NCBI RefSeq assembly: GCF_009870125.1
Contig: NC_046683.1
Span: 13,835,001 to 13,899,000 of the forward strand
From: Drosophila pseudoobscura
Lineage: Eukaryota > Arthropoda > Insecta > Diptera > Drosophilidae
DNA length: 64,000 nt
Reading direction: 5' to 3'
In this document: positions 30,901-43,113 of the stretch, piece after piece
How positions within the stretch are numbered: position 1 is the first letter of the stretch
Layout: each line of letters opens with the position of its first letter
Position numbers and translations under genes: made by a program
The notes under the pieces: model-generated
Database searches by the model: none
The model's input: only the letters and a program-made list of their open reading frames with translations
Told to the model about the DNA's origin: nothing

Positions 30901-33900
30901 TTGGGGCATTGCCCGTTCCAATGTTGAAATGAGGACAATATGGTACCAGAACTCGGAGTCATGAATGAAATTAACTCAAACTCAATTTCTGTCAGCCGCA
31001 ATGCGCAAGATCATCTCTTTATGGTTTACGGTGGGCGGAGGGCTTAGGTGAACCGTCAGGTCAGGCTAAGCGGTTCTGGAAAGTGTTAACCGGACTGTTG
31101 TCCAAGCCGGACTATGCTCTCATCCTCTTGACCTGTTTTCCATTTGCGGTTTAAGCGCTTAAGGTCTTAGACACAAAGCGCACACTTAAGTGCCTCATTG
31201 TGGCTTGAAGTGCGTCCACTCCAAGGAGCACAGACTGGAGGAGGGGAATGCCTGAAAGAGCTTAAGTACGTTCTCCTCAGGGATATGCCAAATATTGTAA
31301 TTGCCAGCGCAGATCGGAGCCACGCAGAGCAGCTAAGTCTTTGCTGGGTAATGCCTAAATGAGCCTTAACTCTTGGCCCAGGCATCTAGGAAACTGGGTT
31401 AAGAAATCACATCAAAGCCACTGATCACTGAATGAAAAACTCTCAAGCCGAAAGCCGAAACTCGAGGATCAACGGATCAGACACTTGAAGCAAGTAGCAA
31501 GATCTCTTAAGATCTGAATGAATGAATGTATGAATGAACACTAGCATGAGCACGAGCTGATCTATGAGCCAGATTCCTTTTTAGATGGCTCGCTGTTCAG
31601 TCGGCCAATCAATGAATCAATCCACTTAAGTAACACATTCATTTATTTATCTGCTGTTATTGAACATGTTCTAGATCAGTGGTTTCCGCAGTACTATATC
31701 TATTACCTTAGATCTATTAAAAATATCATATCTCAATACATCTGTTAATAATGCTGAAACTTATTAGTGGAACATAACTAACGGTCTTGGTTCCTCCTTT
31801 TTTCTCTATGTTTTTTCCCTTTCAATACAAGACTGGAAAAATTGAGAGAAATCGCGAAGGGATCCCTTTTAAGAACAGCGATGCCACAAGAGTCAGTGTA
31901 TAGATTACATAAACCATAAGCTCAGATGCATACTGATTGAGTAATGGGTAGACAAAAAGAGCCGCGTTCCTTGCCGCGGCTTACAACTTTCCCACTCGTT
32001 TATCATTATCGTCTCTGTAATGATATATTTTTCGTTCACGATGGACTCCTGCAGGTCACAGATAATTTTATTGGAGCACTTAATAGTGGGGTGGGTAATC
32101 ATGATACACATATGTATCCCCTAAACCAAGGTGGATTTGTGATTTTGACAACAATCATCTATTGGACTTCTTTATACAAGTTATTTGCGGAAACTTAATG
32201 TATAAATGTAGAACTGCTATGATAGCAGATCATACGAGTACATACATATATTGGTAATTCTTCAATTTGAGTTTGTATTAATAATCAGCAATATATCACC
32301 TAATCCAATCCCCCAAGTACCCAAGTACTTGTTATCTGTCATAATTACAATCGAAATGCCAGGCAGCCAGCGCGTGCTTGGCCCCAAGCTCGATCTGCGT
32401 GTAGCACCTGGCTATGGGTTTGGCTCTGGCTCTGGCTGTGGGTCTGGCAATGGTAATGTAATATGCCCCGAGCCGGTGACAGGAGGGGCACGGGATGGAA
32501 CCCAATCAACTCAGGGGCATGCGCATGCGCACACGCTAAGTGAGCACAGATCAAGAGCGGGATCGGCAACGGGAACGGGAACGGGAACGGATCGTATCCC
32601 CGGTGGTGGGGGCATGATAATAATGAGTTATTACACGAAATGATTTATGAATATTCAATGGTGACATGTGCGGCTTCGACTCTCCCACGGGGGCGTGAAC
32701 CGATCGCATAACTGTACTTGCCATACGGGAAAAATCAAAAGCAGCCAAAGGAGCAGAGCCGAGAGGAGAGCCCAGCGCCCAGAGCTATGTAACCGAATCC
32801 GGGCTGCGAAGGACACGAGTTCCGATCGGGAACGGGTAGGGGTAGGGGTGAGCAGGAGCAACAGAGCATTCATCTGTCCTAAGCCTTTTCCATTCACAAA
32901 TTCAAAACAAAAAAAGAGGCCCAACTAACGGAGTTTGAAATTGATTTTTGGGAATCGAATGGAAAATTGAAATACGAGAAACAAAATCGAAGGTGTACGA
33001 TAGAGCGAGGGAGAGAGTGGCAGGGCGTGTCGCATTACCTGGGACCAATATTTAATAATCATAACGGTGCAGAACGGTGCTAGGAGCTAGGAGCTAGCAG
33101 ATTTTCACTGCTAACGGCAGATCGGCGAACAGTTACCGCCAGGACAGGGCACCCACAAAGAAATAGTTGAAGGAGACGAAAGGAAAATGTATCTCGAGAA
33201 CGAGCCTGGGCAAACACACCTGGCTGGGATCGGGATCGGGGCAGAGGAATAGGGGATAGGGAATAGAAAATATTCGGCTGGCAACTGGAAACGGGAAACT
33301 GGAAACTGGTAGATGCCATTGATGGGACACTCGAGGGGGTTGTAGGCGCACAGGACTGATCCTCAGCTAACCCACACAGACATACAGACATACATGGTAT
33401 AGAGAAACCCACACTCCTATTACCCAAGGTCTGATCGAATCGAATCCGAACCAAACCGAGCCGAACCGCACCGAACGGTACAGATCGGTTTGGGAACTGC
33501 AGATGCAGATGCACGGCTTGCGTCGTTCCCCCATTCCATGTTGAGCACAGGCCAAGAAGGTTCTTCTTTGGCATCGCCCAAGGGCCTTGAGTATCTTTAT
33601 GGGCAAACGATTTTCAATTGATTTTCCTTATTGTTTTCCCCTGCATGTGTGTGCGTGTGCTTGTGTGGAGTTCGTCTTGGATAATTTTGCATCATTTATC
33701 CTTTGGATTGGCGGGTTTTTCTGCTTATTTTCTCTCGTTTTTGTGCCCCGAGTCCTCGCAGCTGTCCGAAAGATGAGGCGGAGCAGGAGACACCGAGGCA
33801 CAGGACAATGCCGACTGCATACAATTAGCCGAGTGTCTAGCGCCAAGTCAGGATGAGGGTGGGAAATATGCAGGGATTTACGTGTGGGTTGGGGTTGGGG

Positions 33901-35870
33901 TGAGATCTTCCTCCTGTGATCAGTCTTCTGAGATATGCGAGTATATATTTTTCTAATAACTTATTATTAATAATAATATAATTATCGAAGATCGATCTGA
34001 GTACTCCTATCTTTTTCACAAACACTCTTAAAAGTATTACAGAGGACCAAGAGCGCCTGTGAAAGTGTTTTAATGTTCCACACTTTGAAAAGATTAGTAG
34101 ATCATTCCAGAAAAGTTCCATTAATGCTTTGAATATGGTTCTTTTTTATGCTATGTTAAACCCATGATAATAGGAAGCCATTAAAAAGATGCCCTCCCAG
34201 ATAAATTCAGAAATTAAACAATATACAAAATCTTGGCTTTCATCTTTACCTTAAGCCTGATTTTACGCATGCCCAACACTTTCAGAATCTGTCAATCAGT
34301 TCCCAAAAAAAACTTCTTTACGGGCACTTAAAGCTATGCAAATCCAAAGTGCAACCAAGATCAATGGACCTTCATTTTGATGGGAATGCCTCAAAATTTG
34401 ATCGACCTTTTGCGGTTGCCTTGCCAGATCAGAGCCCTCATCAATATGCAGTCGCGATCCCTGAGGTTACTGCATTTTTAATTACACTGTCATTAGGGGC
34501 ATGTTTAAATTGGACCGTTACGAAACGAATCCCGGACACTTGCAGGATATGCTTACGAATTTCCATTTCCCAGTTCCATTCCCACGTTGCAGTCCCTGGT
34601 GGCTTACGGCCGGTCTCTGTGGGCATATGCCACTGTCATTTATCAGGACATGGCAGGACATGAGGCTCATTTGAATATTAAGTAAGCGGCGCACTCAAGC
34701 GCAGTGCCTTACCAGCTCATGTCATAGCGCCTGCTTGCCTCCCTTCCTGATATGCAAATGTATCTCTATCTTTTTCGCTCTCCCGCTCTCTCTGTCTCTT
34801 TCTCCATCTATCCATCAAGCGCTGGGTCCTTGCATGCTTGGTCGCTTATGAAAATGAACATGATATGCTGAATCCATTCCACTCTTTTTTTGTATTCACT
34901 GTGGAACGGGATGGGTCAGACTCCGATTCCGATGCCGTGCCAGACGCTCCCCTGCGATGACTGTGCATGTTGGGCCGCCATTGGGAGGGACTTTATAGGA
35001 ACCGTAGCTGCTGTTAGACATCTGATCTGTTTCGCAGGATCAGCGCTGGGAACTGCTCTTTGATCAACTTGGGAGTAATTGTACTCCCATTGAATGCTGT
35101 CAAAAAAGAACTTTGAAGATAAATAAATATCTATAAGGGACTTTCTTTTGCCTGCAAGCGATCAATCAAATATCTCTAAATTTCTATATTCCCACAAAAG
35201 TCACTAAAGCTCTTTCATGTCTACTTCTGATCACAAAAAGGTTTTTATGAGCACATTGACTTACCTATGACCTAAGTCCTAAATTGTAATGTTTTCTTCT
35301 TTAACATGAAACGATTATAGTCACTCCATTGAGTGGCTGCTCCTTGATCCGCATTCTTCCATCAATAATTGAGTTTTGTTTGTCATTTGATTTTTCAAAA
35401 TTGTTCATATATATATTTGCATTTTATATATTTACATATGTGTATGTATATATCCCAACTTATCATTCAACATTAAGAGGCATTCAATTAGGTCTATGAA
35501 AAAAATTATTCTTACCGAACTAAACAGGCAAAAAAAAAATAATAAAAAGTGAAGTTCTTAGCTCTAGGAATCCCAAATAAAGAAGGATATATCTTTATCC
35601 TACATTCAGGTTTAACTATTGTGCGGGGGAGGGCTTGTGAGGGGAGGCTAATTGGGGAAGATTTGGTTAGTTGTTTTGGTTTATATCACTAGATGACTAA
35701 GTTTCCCAGGCGCCAGGCAACTCGTTCTCTCTGGATCTCGTCTCGTCTCCCTTTCTACTAGATATATATGTACACAATGACTCAGTCAAGGATCCACAGG
35801 AGAAACAAAAAAACGTACAAAATTCCGCTATAACTATACAGATACGTATATATACTGATCTTTATATCGA
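27982..35870. other. Non-coding region between Cyp4g1 and asense
   Basis: About 7.9 kb with no open frame carrying a recognisable domain. Noted within it are short direct repeats (GGTTCGACGGTTCGAT near 29340-29365), GGGAACG and CTCTGG runs near 32415-32590, and homopolymer A tracts (about 29928-29945). CACTTAAG-type sites lie at 31183-31192 and 31623-31630. Being downstream of both genes' coding strands (the two genes converge), it may hold asense 3' UTR at the right end and regulatory DNA elsewhere. Confidence 0.4.
31183..31192. promoter_or_regulatory. Palindromic NK-2-type homeodomain site
   Basis: CACTTAAGTG contains two overlapping, opposite CACTTAA sites, the known preference of NK-2 class proteins (Vnd, Tinman, Scarecrow). 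Further CACTTAAG (31623-31630) and several TTAAG words (31151, 31161, 31262) lie within 500 bp. Vnd is known to activate achaete-scute complex genes, so a link is possible but untested. Confidence 0.3.
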
Positions 35871-37730
35871 TCACATGAGCACTGCTGATGTGTCGTTGGA
35901 GTTGGATGCCGGTCCCGTCTCCGATTTTGGTGTATGCGCCTCCCACCAGTCGATGGCATCGATCATGCTTTCGTCGGAGAGACAGCCCCCGACTCCGACT
36001 GATCCGACTGATCCCACTGCCGTGGCTCCCGTTTGATCCTGGTGGAGCATTTCGTTGAATTCCTTCTTGAAACTGGGCAGCCCCACCACCACATTGTCGT
36101 AGAAGCTAACGGGCTCCTGATCGTAGAAGGCGGGCAGGAGGGGGGAGCACAGCATTTGGGCCTGATCCTGTGAATAGTTCAGGGATGTTGTCGGAGAACT
36201 TCCATTGGCATTGGCATTGCTGTTGGTGTTAGTGTTGGTATTCGTGTTGGCCCTGCTGTTGGCGTATTCCTGTTTGATCAGTTGCTGCTGCAGCTGGGCG
36301 GCACACGCCTGCAACAGGAGTTCATTAGCAACGGCGACAGGTGAAACCAGAACTGTCTCGGGCCCAATGCAGTTCGGTGGTTGAGCCATTGATGAACTGC
36401 CTCGCTGTGTTGGGGATGTGCAGGGACTGCTTGTGCTTGTGGCTGCCCCTGTCGCTGCCTCGGTTGCTGCCGCTGCTGGTGATGGTGGCACGGGCGATCG
36501 CGATAAGGTCGAACCGCTTTGGGCAGCTGCAATCGCAGGCAGTGCCATGGCAGCAGGGGGATCGGGATCGGGACTGGCATTGCTGCTCAGGCAATTTGTG
36601 TCAATTAAGGCACCGAAATGCTCCTCGTCCAGGCTGGAGCTGCTGCCCAGCATGTTCGGGGTCACCAGCTGGTAGGTGTTGGTACCCGGTATCCGCAAGT
36701 ACTGCAGCCCATTCAGTGTCGTTAGACTGGGTAGCAGGTCCGTGTTGGTGTCCTGATGTCCTGGTGGGTGCTCTGTCTGCTCGTGCTGCTGCTGGCTGGC
36801 GGCTACTGCTCCTGCGGCAGCCTCCTCCATTTCGTAGTTGCTCAGGGAGTCATCAAAGTGCTCGTCCAGACCATCAAACTCATCCTTGATGAACATGAAG
36901 CTGTCGTCTCCGCTGCTCGAGCTGTTGGCATGGCAGCCCAGGGGCGGAAAATCGAAGCCCAGCTGCTTCTCCAGACTCCGGATGTACTCCACGGCCATGC
37001 GCAGTGTCTCCACCTTGGACAACTTCTTGCTGGCCCCCCGTCCAGCACCTTGGGCCTCAAAAGCCTCGGATACCTCCTCGGGTATGCGCTCCCGGAGCAA
37101 AGCGAAACCATTGTTGACCTGCTTGACGCGGTTCCGTTCCCGTGCATTGCGACGCGCCACCGCCTGTGGCATCGGCAGGCCCTTGCGTCCGGGCGTACCA
37201 GCCGCCTTGGCGTCCAGCTCCAGGGACGGAGACGCGGACGCAACAGTGGGCTCCTGCTTGGCCGTGGCCGGTGTGTGGCTGCTCGCCGTCTTGGCCGCCT
37301 TCTCCTGGCTCTTCTTGCTCAGCTTGCTGCGCTTGGCATTGCCCGTTGTCGCTGCCGGCGGTTTGCTTGGGGTGATCAGACTGTTCAGACTGTTCTGGGA
37401 GTTCTGAGAGTTCTGTTTGGACTCCCCCAGGGGTCGCTTGCGTTGGCCCAAGGTTCCCGAGTTGGTTGTGGCGGAGGCGGCGGCACTCTGGACCGCTCCA
37501 AGCATTCCAAAGTCGCGGATCTTGCGGATGATCGTGTTCTGGTTGGCAATGTGCTGCTGCAGGGCATTTGCCCCGCTCTCGCTGAGCACATTATGGACGG
37601 TGATCTTGCCGAATGGCTTGCTGGACCCCAGTGGCTGGATGCTATTTTCCTTCGAGGCGGACGAGCTGGCGGCAGTGGACTTGGCTGCTGTCTGCGGCGG
37701 TGGTGAGGGGCTGAAGCTGAGGGCAGCCAT
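35871..37730 (-). CDS. ase: Asense, proneural-type bHLH transcription factor
   Basis: Single minus-strand exon of 619 residues starting [12 protein letters not shown], exactly as D. melanogaster Ase begins. An upstream extension without ATG is open but not used. Asense is the achaete-scute complex bHLH factor expressed in neuroblasts and sensory organ precursors. It dimerises with Daughterless on E-boxes. The bHLH domain spans about residues 187-256: basic [17 protein letters not shown], a long loop with [17 protein letters not shown], and helix 2 [15 protein letters not shown]. Other conserved blocks are [20 protein letters not shown] near the N-terminus, [20 protein letters not shown] after the b[18 protein letters not shown], and the C-terminal [18 protein letters not shown]. 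It is about 130 residues longer than the ~486 I recall in D. melanogaster, owing to A/S/T/P/N-rich low-complexity inserts. No poly(A) signal was found. Confidence 0.97.
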   Translation of the reverse strand: MAALSFSPSPPPQTAAKSTAASSSASKENSIQPLGSSKPFGKITVHNVLSESGANALQQHIANQNTIIRKIRDFGMLGAVQSAAASATTNSGTLGQRKRPLGESKQNSQNSQNSLNSLITPSKPPAATTGNAKRSKLSKKSQEKAAKTASSHTPATAKQEPTVASASPSLELDAKAAGTPGRKGLPMPQAVARRNARERNRVKQVNNGFALLRERIPEEVSEAFEAQGAGRGASKKLSKVETLRMAVEYIRSLEKQLGFDFPPLGCHANSSSSGDDSFMFIKDEFDGLDEHFDDSLSNYEMEEAAAGAVAASQQQHEQTEHPPGHQDTNTDLLPSLTTLNGLQYLRIPGTNTYQLVTPNMLGSSSSLDEEHFGALIDTNCLSSNASPDPDPPAAMALPAIAAAQSGSTLSRSPVPPSPAAAATEAATGAATSTSSPCTSPTQRGSSSMAQPPNCIGPETVLVSPVAVANELLLQACAAQLQQQLIKQEYANSRANTNTNTNTNSNANANGSSPTTSLNYSQDQAQMLCSPLLPAFYDQEPVSFYDNVVVGLPSFKKEFNEMLHQDQTGATAVGSVGSVGVGGCLSDESMIDAIDWWEAHTPKSETGPASNSNDTSAVLM

Positions 37731-38578
37731 TTGGAGCAGTGGGGCTATTACCTTTCGGCTCCGTAGGGGCTTGAGTAGAGGATGCGGTTGCACGTGGTTC
37801 CCTTGGCTGGTGGCTAGTGGTGCTCCTGCTCGTGCTCGTGCTAGTGCTAGTGCTCCTGCTCGTGGTCGTAGTGGTAGTCGTTGTCGTGCGGTGCTAGAAT
37901 GTGTGTCCTTGCGTCAGGACAGCTGGTAGCGTTCTGTGTCGCGTGCCCCGATATCTGGCGGCACAACTCCAAAAACTGAACTGTCACGGAACGGAACGGA
38001 ACGCCGGCGTTGGCTGAGCAGCGCTGCCAGCGGAAATGACTTCGTTGACTGACTGATGGCGCGCACACACAATGCCACAGCAATGCCGCCACAGTAAAAT
38101 ATAACGTATCCTTCGTGTGTCGTGTCCCTCGTATCCCTCACATCCCTCGCACACCTCATGTCCTTCCCCCATTCCAGCCAGTCGCTTATGTAAAACATAA
38201 TGAAATGAAAACAACAAGCGGCAGCTCGCTCACTCGTACCAGAGGTATGACTTTTCATCCCCTGCTCGTAGCCACTCGTAGATCCCTTATAGGGTAGGGT
38301 GTCCTTCCCTTGATCCACACTCGCACGCACACTTGCAGGCACACGCACACACGTCCATCCAGTCCATCCAGTGCTGCACACAGACAAAGGGGCTCACCTC
38401 AGGCTTTTGGGAAAACTAACATCTGATCGATGTTTCGAGCCCCTGCAAAAACCATTCTTCCACTCCACCTGGACAAGGGTGGTTTCCAGAGCAGCGCAGC
38501 CCAACTTCAGAGCTCCTCTCTGCACTCTCCACTCTCCTACTCTCTCCTCTCTTTATGTGCTCCTTATGAGGCAGACTG

Positions 38579-38586
38579 CTTATATA
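38579..38586 (-). promoter_or_regulatory. ase: TATA box of asense
   Basis: TATATAAG on the minus strand, preceded by GGCGG and followed at about +31 by ACATAAAG. Transcription would begin near 38555, giving a ~825-base leader before the ATG at 37730. An E-box CACCTG lies at 38466-38471 within that leader. It is the best TATA sequence upstream of the gene. Confidence 0.55.
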
Positions 38587-41500
38587 CCGCCCCTCGCTAT
38601 ATGTATGATATATAATATTATGTACGGATACTATAGCCCAAAGCAAAGGCCAGCAAGGCAGCTTTGGCAACCCTGGTCGCGAGGCCAGTACCTGGGGCGC
38701 CACAGCCACCAGAGGCAGGGCGCAATCACCACCTTAAATTCCCACACAATCACGCACGTAGACACAGGCCCATAGATCACCTTGTTGCTACATTGACAGA
38801 AAAACAAAAGTCTCTCTGGAAACTTCGGTTTCGAATCGCTGAATATCGGTTCAGACAATTACCAAGAAGAAAAGTCCCGTTAGATTTCGAAAAGTTTAAC
38901 CGTTAAATTCAAGCATTTGATGTGTAGAGGTATTTTACTGATCGTAAATCCATTTTAAATCGAAAAACAACAGTTATATAAGCTACTAAAACTCTTTCAA
39001 TGAAGAGAAGATTTATTTTCTATTCTGAGAACGAGAAATTGTACCAACATTTGCATTTAAAATGTTCCTTCAAAAAATACATTTGTATATAAAAATCTTT
39101 TACCAAAAATAAATTCATGAATCTATGGATGACTTTTCTCTAAAAGAAAGTTCAGCAAACCCCTAAAGATATGCCTGAAATCCAACAAAGTTTTTCCAAG
39201 CCATAAGAAAACCCATATATCAAATGAAATCAGAGAAATGGCACTTTCTCCTAACTTTCCACTAAATCATACGGACAAGATTTTCACGCTTAATCCCATG
39301 AGAATCTCAGGAATTGTCTGTGGGACCCTCAACATATCCAGAAGCAGGGAGAAAATGAGGGCTTGCGTCTTTGGCTAATCATCGAAGGGCATTGTGCAAA
39401 ATCATTTGCCAATTGTCGAGCTAATTAAGGGAAATTAAAGGAGACAGAGAGTACCGAGGCAAGAGAACACCGATCTTGGCAAATGGCAAATTTGTATGGC
39501 CATAAATCCTAATTAAAATTGACAAGATTCGAAAGAGTCTAGGGGCAAGCCCAAAACCATCTTCCCATCAACATCAAAATAGCGTTCTTCCTACGATGTG
39601 GTCTATAAAGAGTTCCACTTCCAGCTTCAGCTTCAGTTTGAGTTCCGAGTACGGGCCGTGGGGCAATTAGTTTGTTGTCTGTCTGTCTGGTGGGAAAATA
39701 ATTTTCGGTTTCCTTTGGTGTTGGTTTTTGGCAAGATCTCGACGCTTAAGTCTGTGTCTCTGAAACTAGTTTGTAGGACAGGGAGTGGATCGATTGCAGT
39801 ACAAAAATTGTTCGGCTGCTGCTGAAAAACTTTTTCTTTATGGGGGGGGGTTTTTTTTGTTGTTTTCTTCGGTTAGGCCAGGTAGTTGCTTATAGACCTG
39901 ATCCTGACGAGTATCCTTAGCTCTCGCTCACTCTCTGTCTCCCTCTCTTTCGGTCTCACTCTGTTTCTGTACTCTGAATGTGTGTGTACTTGCTACACAA
40001 TTTATAAACTTGAGTTCACTTGAAAAGTTCAAGGAAACGACTTGAGGAGGATCAGAGGCAGCGGCAGTAGCAGTAGCAGAGGATTTTGACTACCGGTTTC
40101 GCCTGGATGGATCGGCTGTAGATCCTTGTTTCTGCTGCTGGTTCCTGCCAGCCACCAGAGTCAACAGTTGTGTGCGTGCTCCGCATAGTCCTTGGCTCCT
40201 TCGATCCCCTGCGCCTGCATTGTTGTTCGATGAGGACGCTTTGACTTGGTTCCATCCCACTTTGACGACACGACACGACACGCCTAGAGATGCCCGCCAA
40301 GCCCCTACCCCGAATCGGAGGTATGTATATACAGGAATGCCTGAGCAACATATAAGAGCTTTGTGTCGCTGCAATTATAATAAAAAGAAGAATAATAGTC
40401 ATAAATAAATAATATTGTATAATTTTTTATTCGGGTCCTGTGCAACCCTCTACGGAATTATAATTTGTCTGATTTCTGGCAGGCCTTCAGGGGGTTGAAA
40501 ATCATATTAATGCAGCACAACTCTCCCAAATGGAATGCAGAGAACACACAGAGGCAAATCTGGCAAGTTCTCCAAGGGAGTGTTGGCTATATCCTACACT
40601 GACAAAAAACGGTTGGGAATCAAAGTTCAATTTTGGAATATCTCAACATCAATATTTTAATGTTAACAAGATTGTATAAGCTATGTGTTCCGAAAGTAAG
40701 TCATGGGTAAGGCACACATCCTGTCCAAGGACTAATATATTAAATTCCACCATTCATTCAGTCCATTCTGACTTTCATCTTTGGCGGCTTGAGAAAATAC
40801 AACAATTTGGGCAAACAAAAACTAATTTCGATCTTGGGATTCAATTCGGGATCGGGACTTATTTGCATTAAGGCCGGGTCGAAAGGAAAACGCATCGATT
40901 TCAATGGGAACCACACAGAAAGTGGAAAGAGAGAGAGACAATGAATGGGAAAACGAACATTGGAGAAAGGCATTCGTAGTTCCAGTCCCAGTCCCAGGGA
41001 AATATGAATATAGATGATGAGTGAAATTTGAAATGGGAGTGAAAGCAGTGGGTAAACAGGACTCAGACCATCAGAGATTCCAGGGGATTCATTCTTCAGT
41101 CTCTCCCTTTCTGGGTTCACACTCGGCAATCGTAAATCAATCAGGCAAAGCATTCACAGCACTTTGACTTTGATCCCCCTTTGGCATCAAATTAGCTTTA
41201 GTTTCGTGTAACCGGAGGAAGGCGCCGAGTGAATGACTGAGTCCCAAGTCCCCTCATGTCCTGTCTGTAGTGCGCAGCGTGTCTGGTACTTGTCGTCGAC
41301 TCAAGTGCCTCGCTCGGTAGCGATCCTTACCGAACTAAACCCATCCCATCCCATTCCATTCCATCCGATCCTCGCTCCTGTTTTTCATTCATTTGCCTTT
41401 GGCATCTGTGCGCAGTTGTGCGTACATAAATCGCCTTTTTCTATTCCTCCTTTCCTTTCCTTTTTGTTTTTTTTTTGTGAGTTTTTGATTGCTCTGGAGT

Positions 41501-43094
41501 CTCAGGAACATGAATTTATGAGTGAATTTTTTTCCGCTTGAAGCGGAAGTCGTTGCTCGAAATAACTTTGGGATCAACCAGCAGCTCAGACGTAAAGTGT
41601 CAGGACCAAGTGGAAGAACTTTACGTGGGGTAAAATCAAACCCCATGCGATCCATAGAGACTCTGTCTCTGCCTGTGAGGTACTCTGAGGTACTATTGCG
41701 CCCCGAAGGAAATTGCAAGTGAATGATCGGGTAATGCAATTTTCGGTTCGGATTAGAGAGTTTGATTCTAGATCATCAATCACTGAACTAGAAAGGAGAC
41801 TTGGAAGCAACTCATAATGGTCGATATATTGATTTCTTCAATCGGATTGATCATCTTTTTTGGAGACGATGTAAGGCGATCGCTTGTTGGAGCTATCTCT
41901 GTGGACGATAGATAATTTCATCTGCTGATTTCTTCATTCTGATTGAAGCGAGGATCGGTCATGATCAAGTCGAAAATCGAAGCATACTTTTGGGCAGCCC
42001 AGCCATCATCTGGTTCCCTGTGTCCCGGACTGCTCTCCCTTCCCTTTCGGGAAAACTCTGCGGCGGTGGTGGCATGCGCCAAACGTGTGCGACTGTGATG
42101 TGGAGTGGCGCGGTCCTGTTCCCGTTCCCGGCCCCGTTCCGTCCCAGTGCCGCTGCCAGTTCCGAGCTCGTCCAGTCTGCGCTCTGGATGTGGAACAATG
42201 GACATCGGCAGCGAGCGGACTGAAAAGCGAAATTGAAAATTTCCCTACAAATTCGAGCACTCTCAAAAAGGTTGGGGTGCGATCGTGATCGCGCACGTGC
42301 CCCTGTACAGAAAGCGAAAGAGGGAGAGAGAACGAGAGAGACAGAGAATAAATGTGTGTGAGGTATGCAAAGGCATTGGTGTTCGGGACAGTGTCCGGGT
42401 GTACCTGGGACCATGACTATGTGTATCCGGGATCAGGACGCGCTTTTCAGGGGTTGGCACAACAACAATAAATTATACACGACCCTCACCCTCCTCCTCC
42501 CCACCCTCTACTTCCTCCTTCTCAACTACTCCCTGGCCCGCTCCCTCAACCATCACTCCTGGCTCAATCCGGGACAAACATATATCGCTTGAGGCACAAA
42601 TGCTAAAAAAAACAAAAAGAAAAATCAAAAAAAGGAAGGTTCTCTTAGAAACCGACACTGTAGATACCCTTTACGATCCATGCTGCATACGAAAATGCTC
42701 TGCAGATATTCAAACTGGGGGAATGCTTAGCATTTAGACGGATAGGATAGGGTTACAAGACTTACTAAAATAACATTCATTCAGCAGGGGGCAAGACCCC
42801 GGCTCACTCGATACAAAATCTCTTTATACATATATGTACATATGTATTAACATATTTAATGTCCAGTAAGTATTACAAAGATCCGGGCAAAGTCGTAATA
42901 CCTTTGGAAAGGATATAATTAAAATTGGTGAGCGGAAAATGAAGTAAAAAGCCTAAGGGACTGCGACTGGTTCGGGGATCTCCTTCACTATCCTTGTCTC
43001 GGTCGCACTCATTTTCTCTGCTTCTCTAATGTCCTTTGTTGGCCTGTCCGTGTCCCGTGCTGGGGTCGCTGATCGCCAGCGTCATCCTCATCGT

Positions 43095-43113
43095 CATCAT
43101 CATCATCATCATC
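43095..43113. repeat. (CAT)n microsatellite
   Basis: Uninterrupted CAT triplets, flanked by further imperfect CATC and CGTCAT units (43080-43132). Confidence 0.85.

Noticed and set aside
32251-32643. 130-codon frame with GSGSG and TGTGTG runs
   Set aside because: Length comes from stop-free simple repeats (CTCTGG and GGGAAC units).
36756-37706. 316-codon plus-strand frame across asense
   Set aside because: Antisense to the bHLH gene; low-complexity leucine/glycine sequence with no domain.
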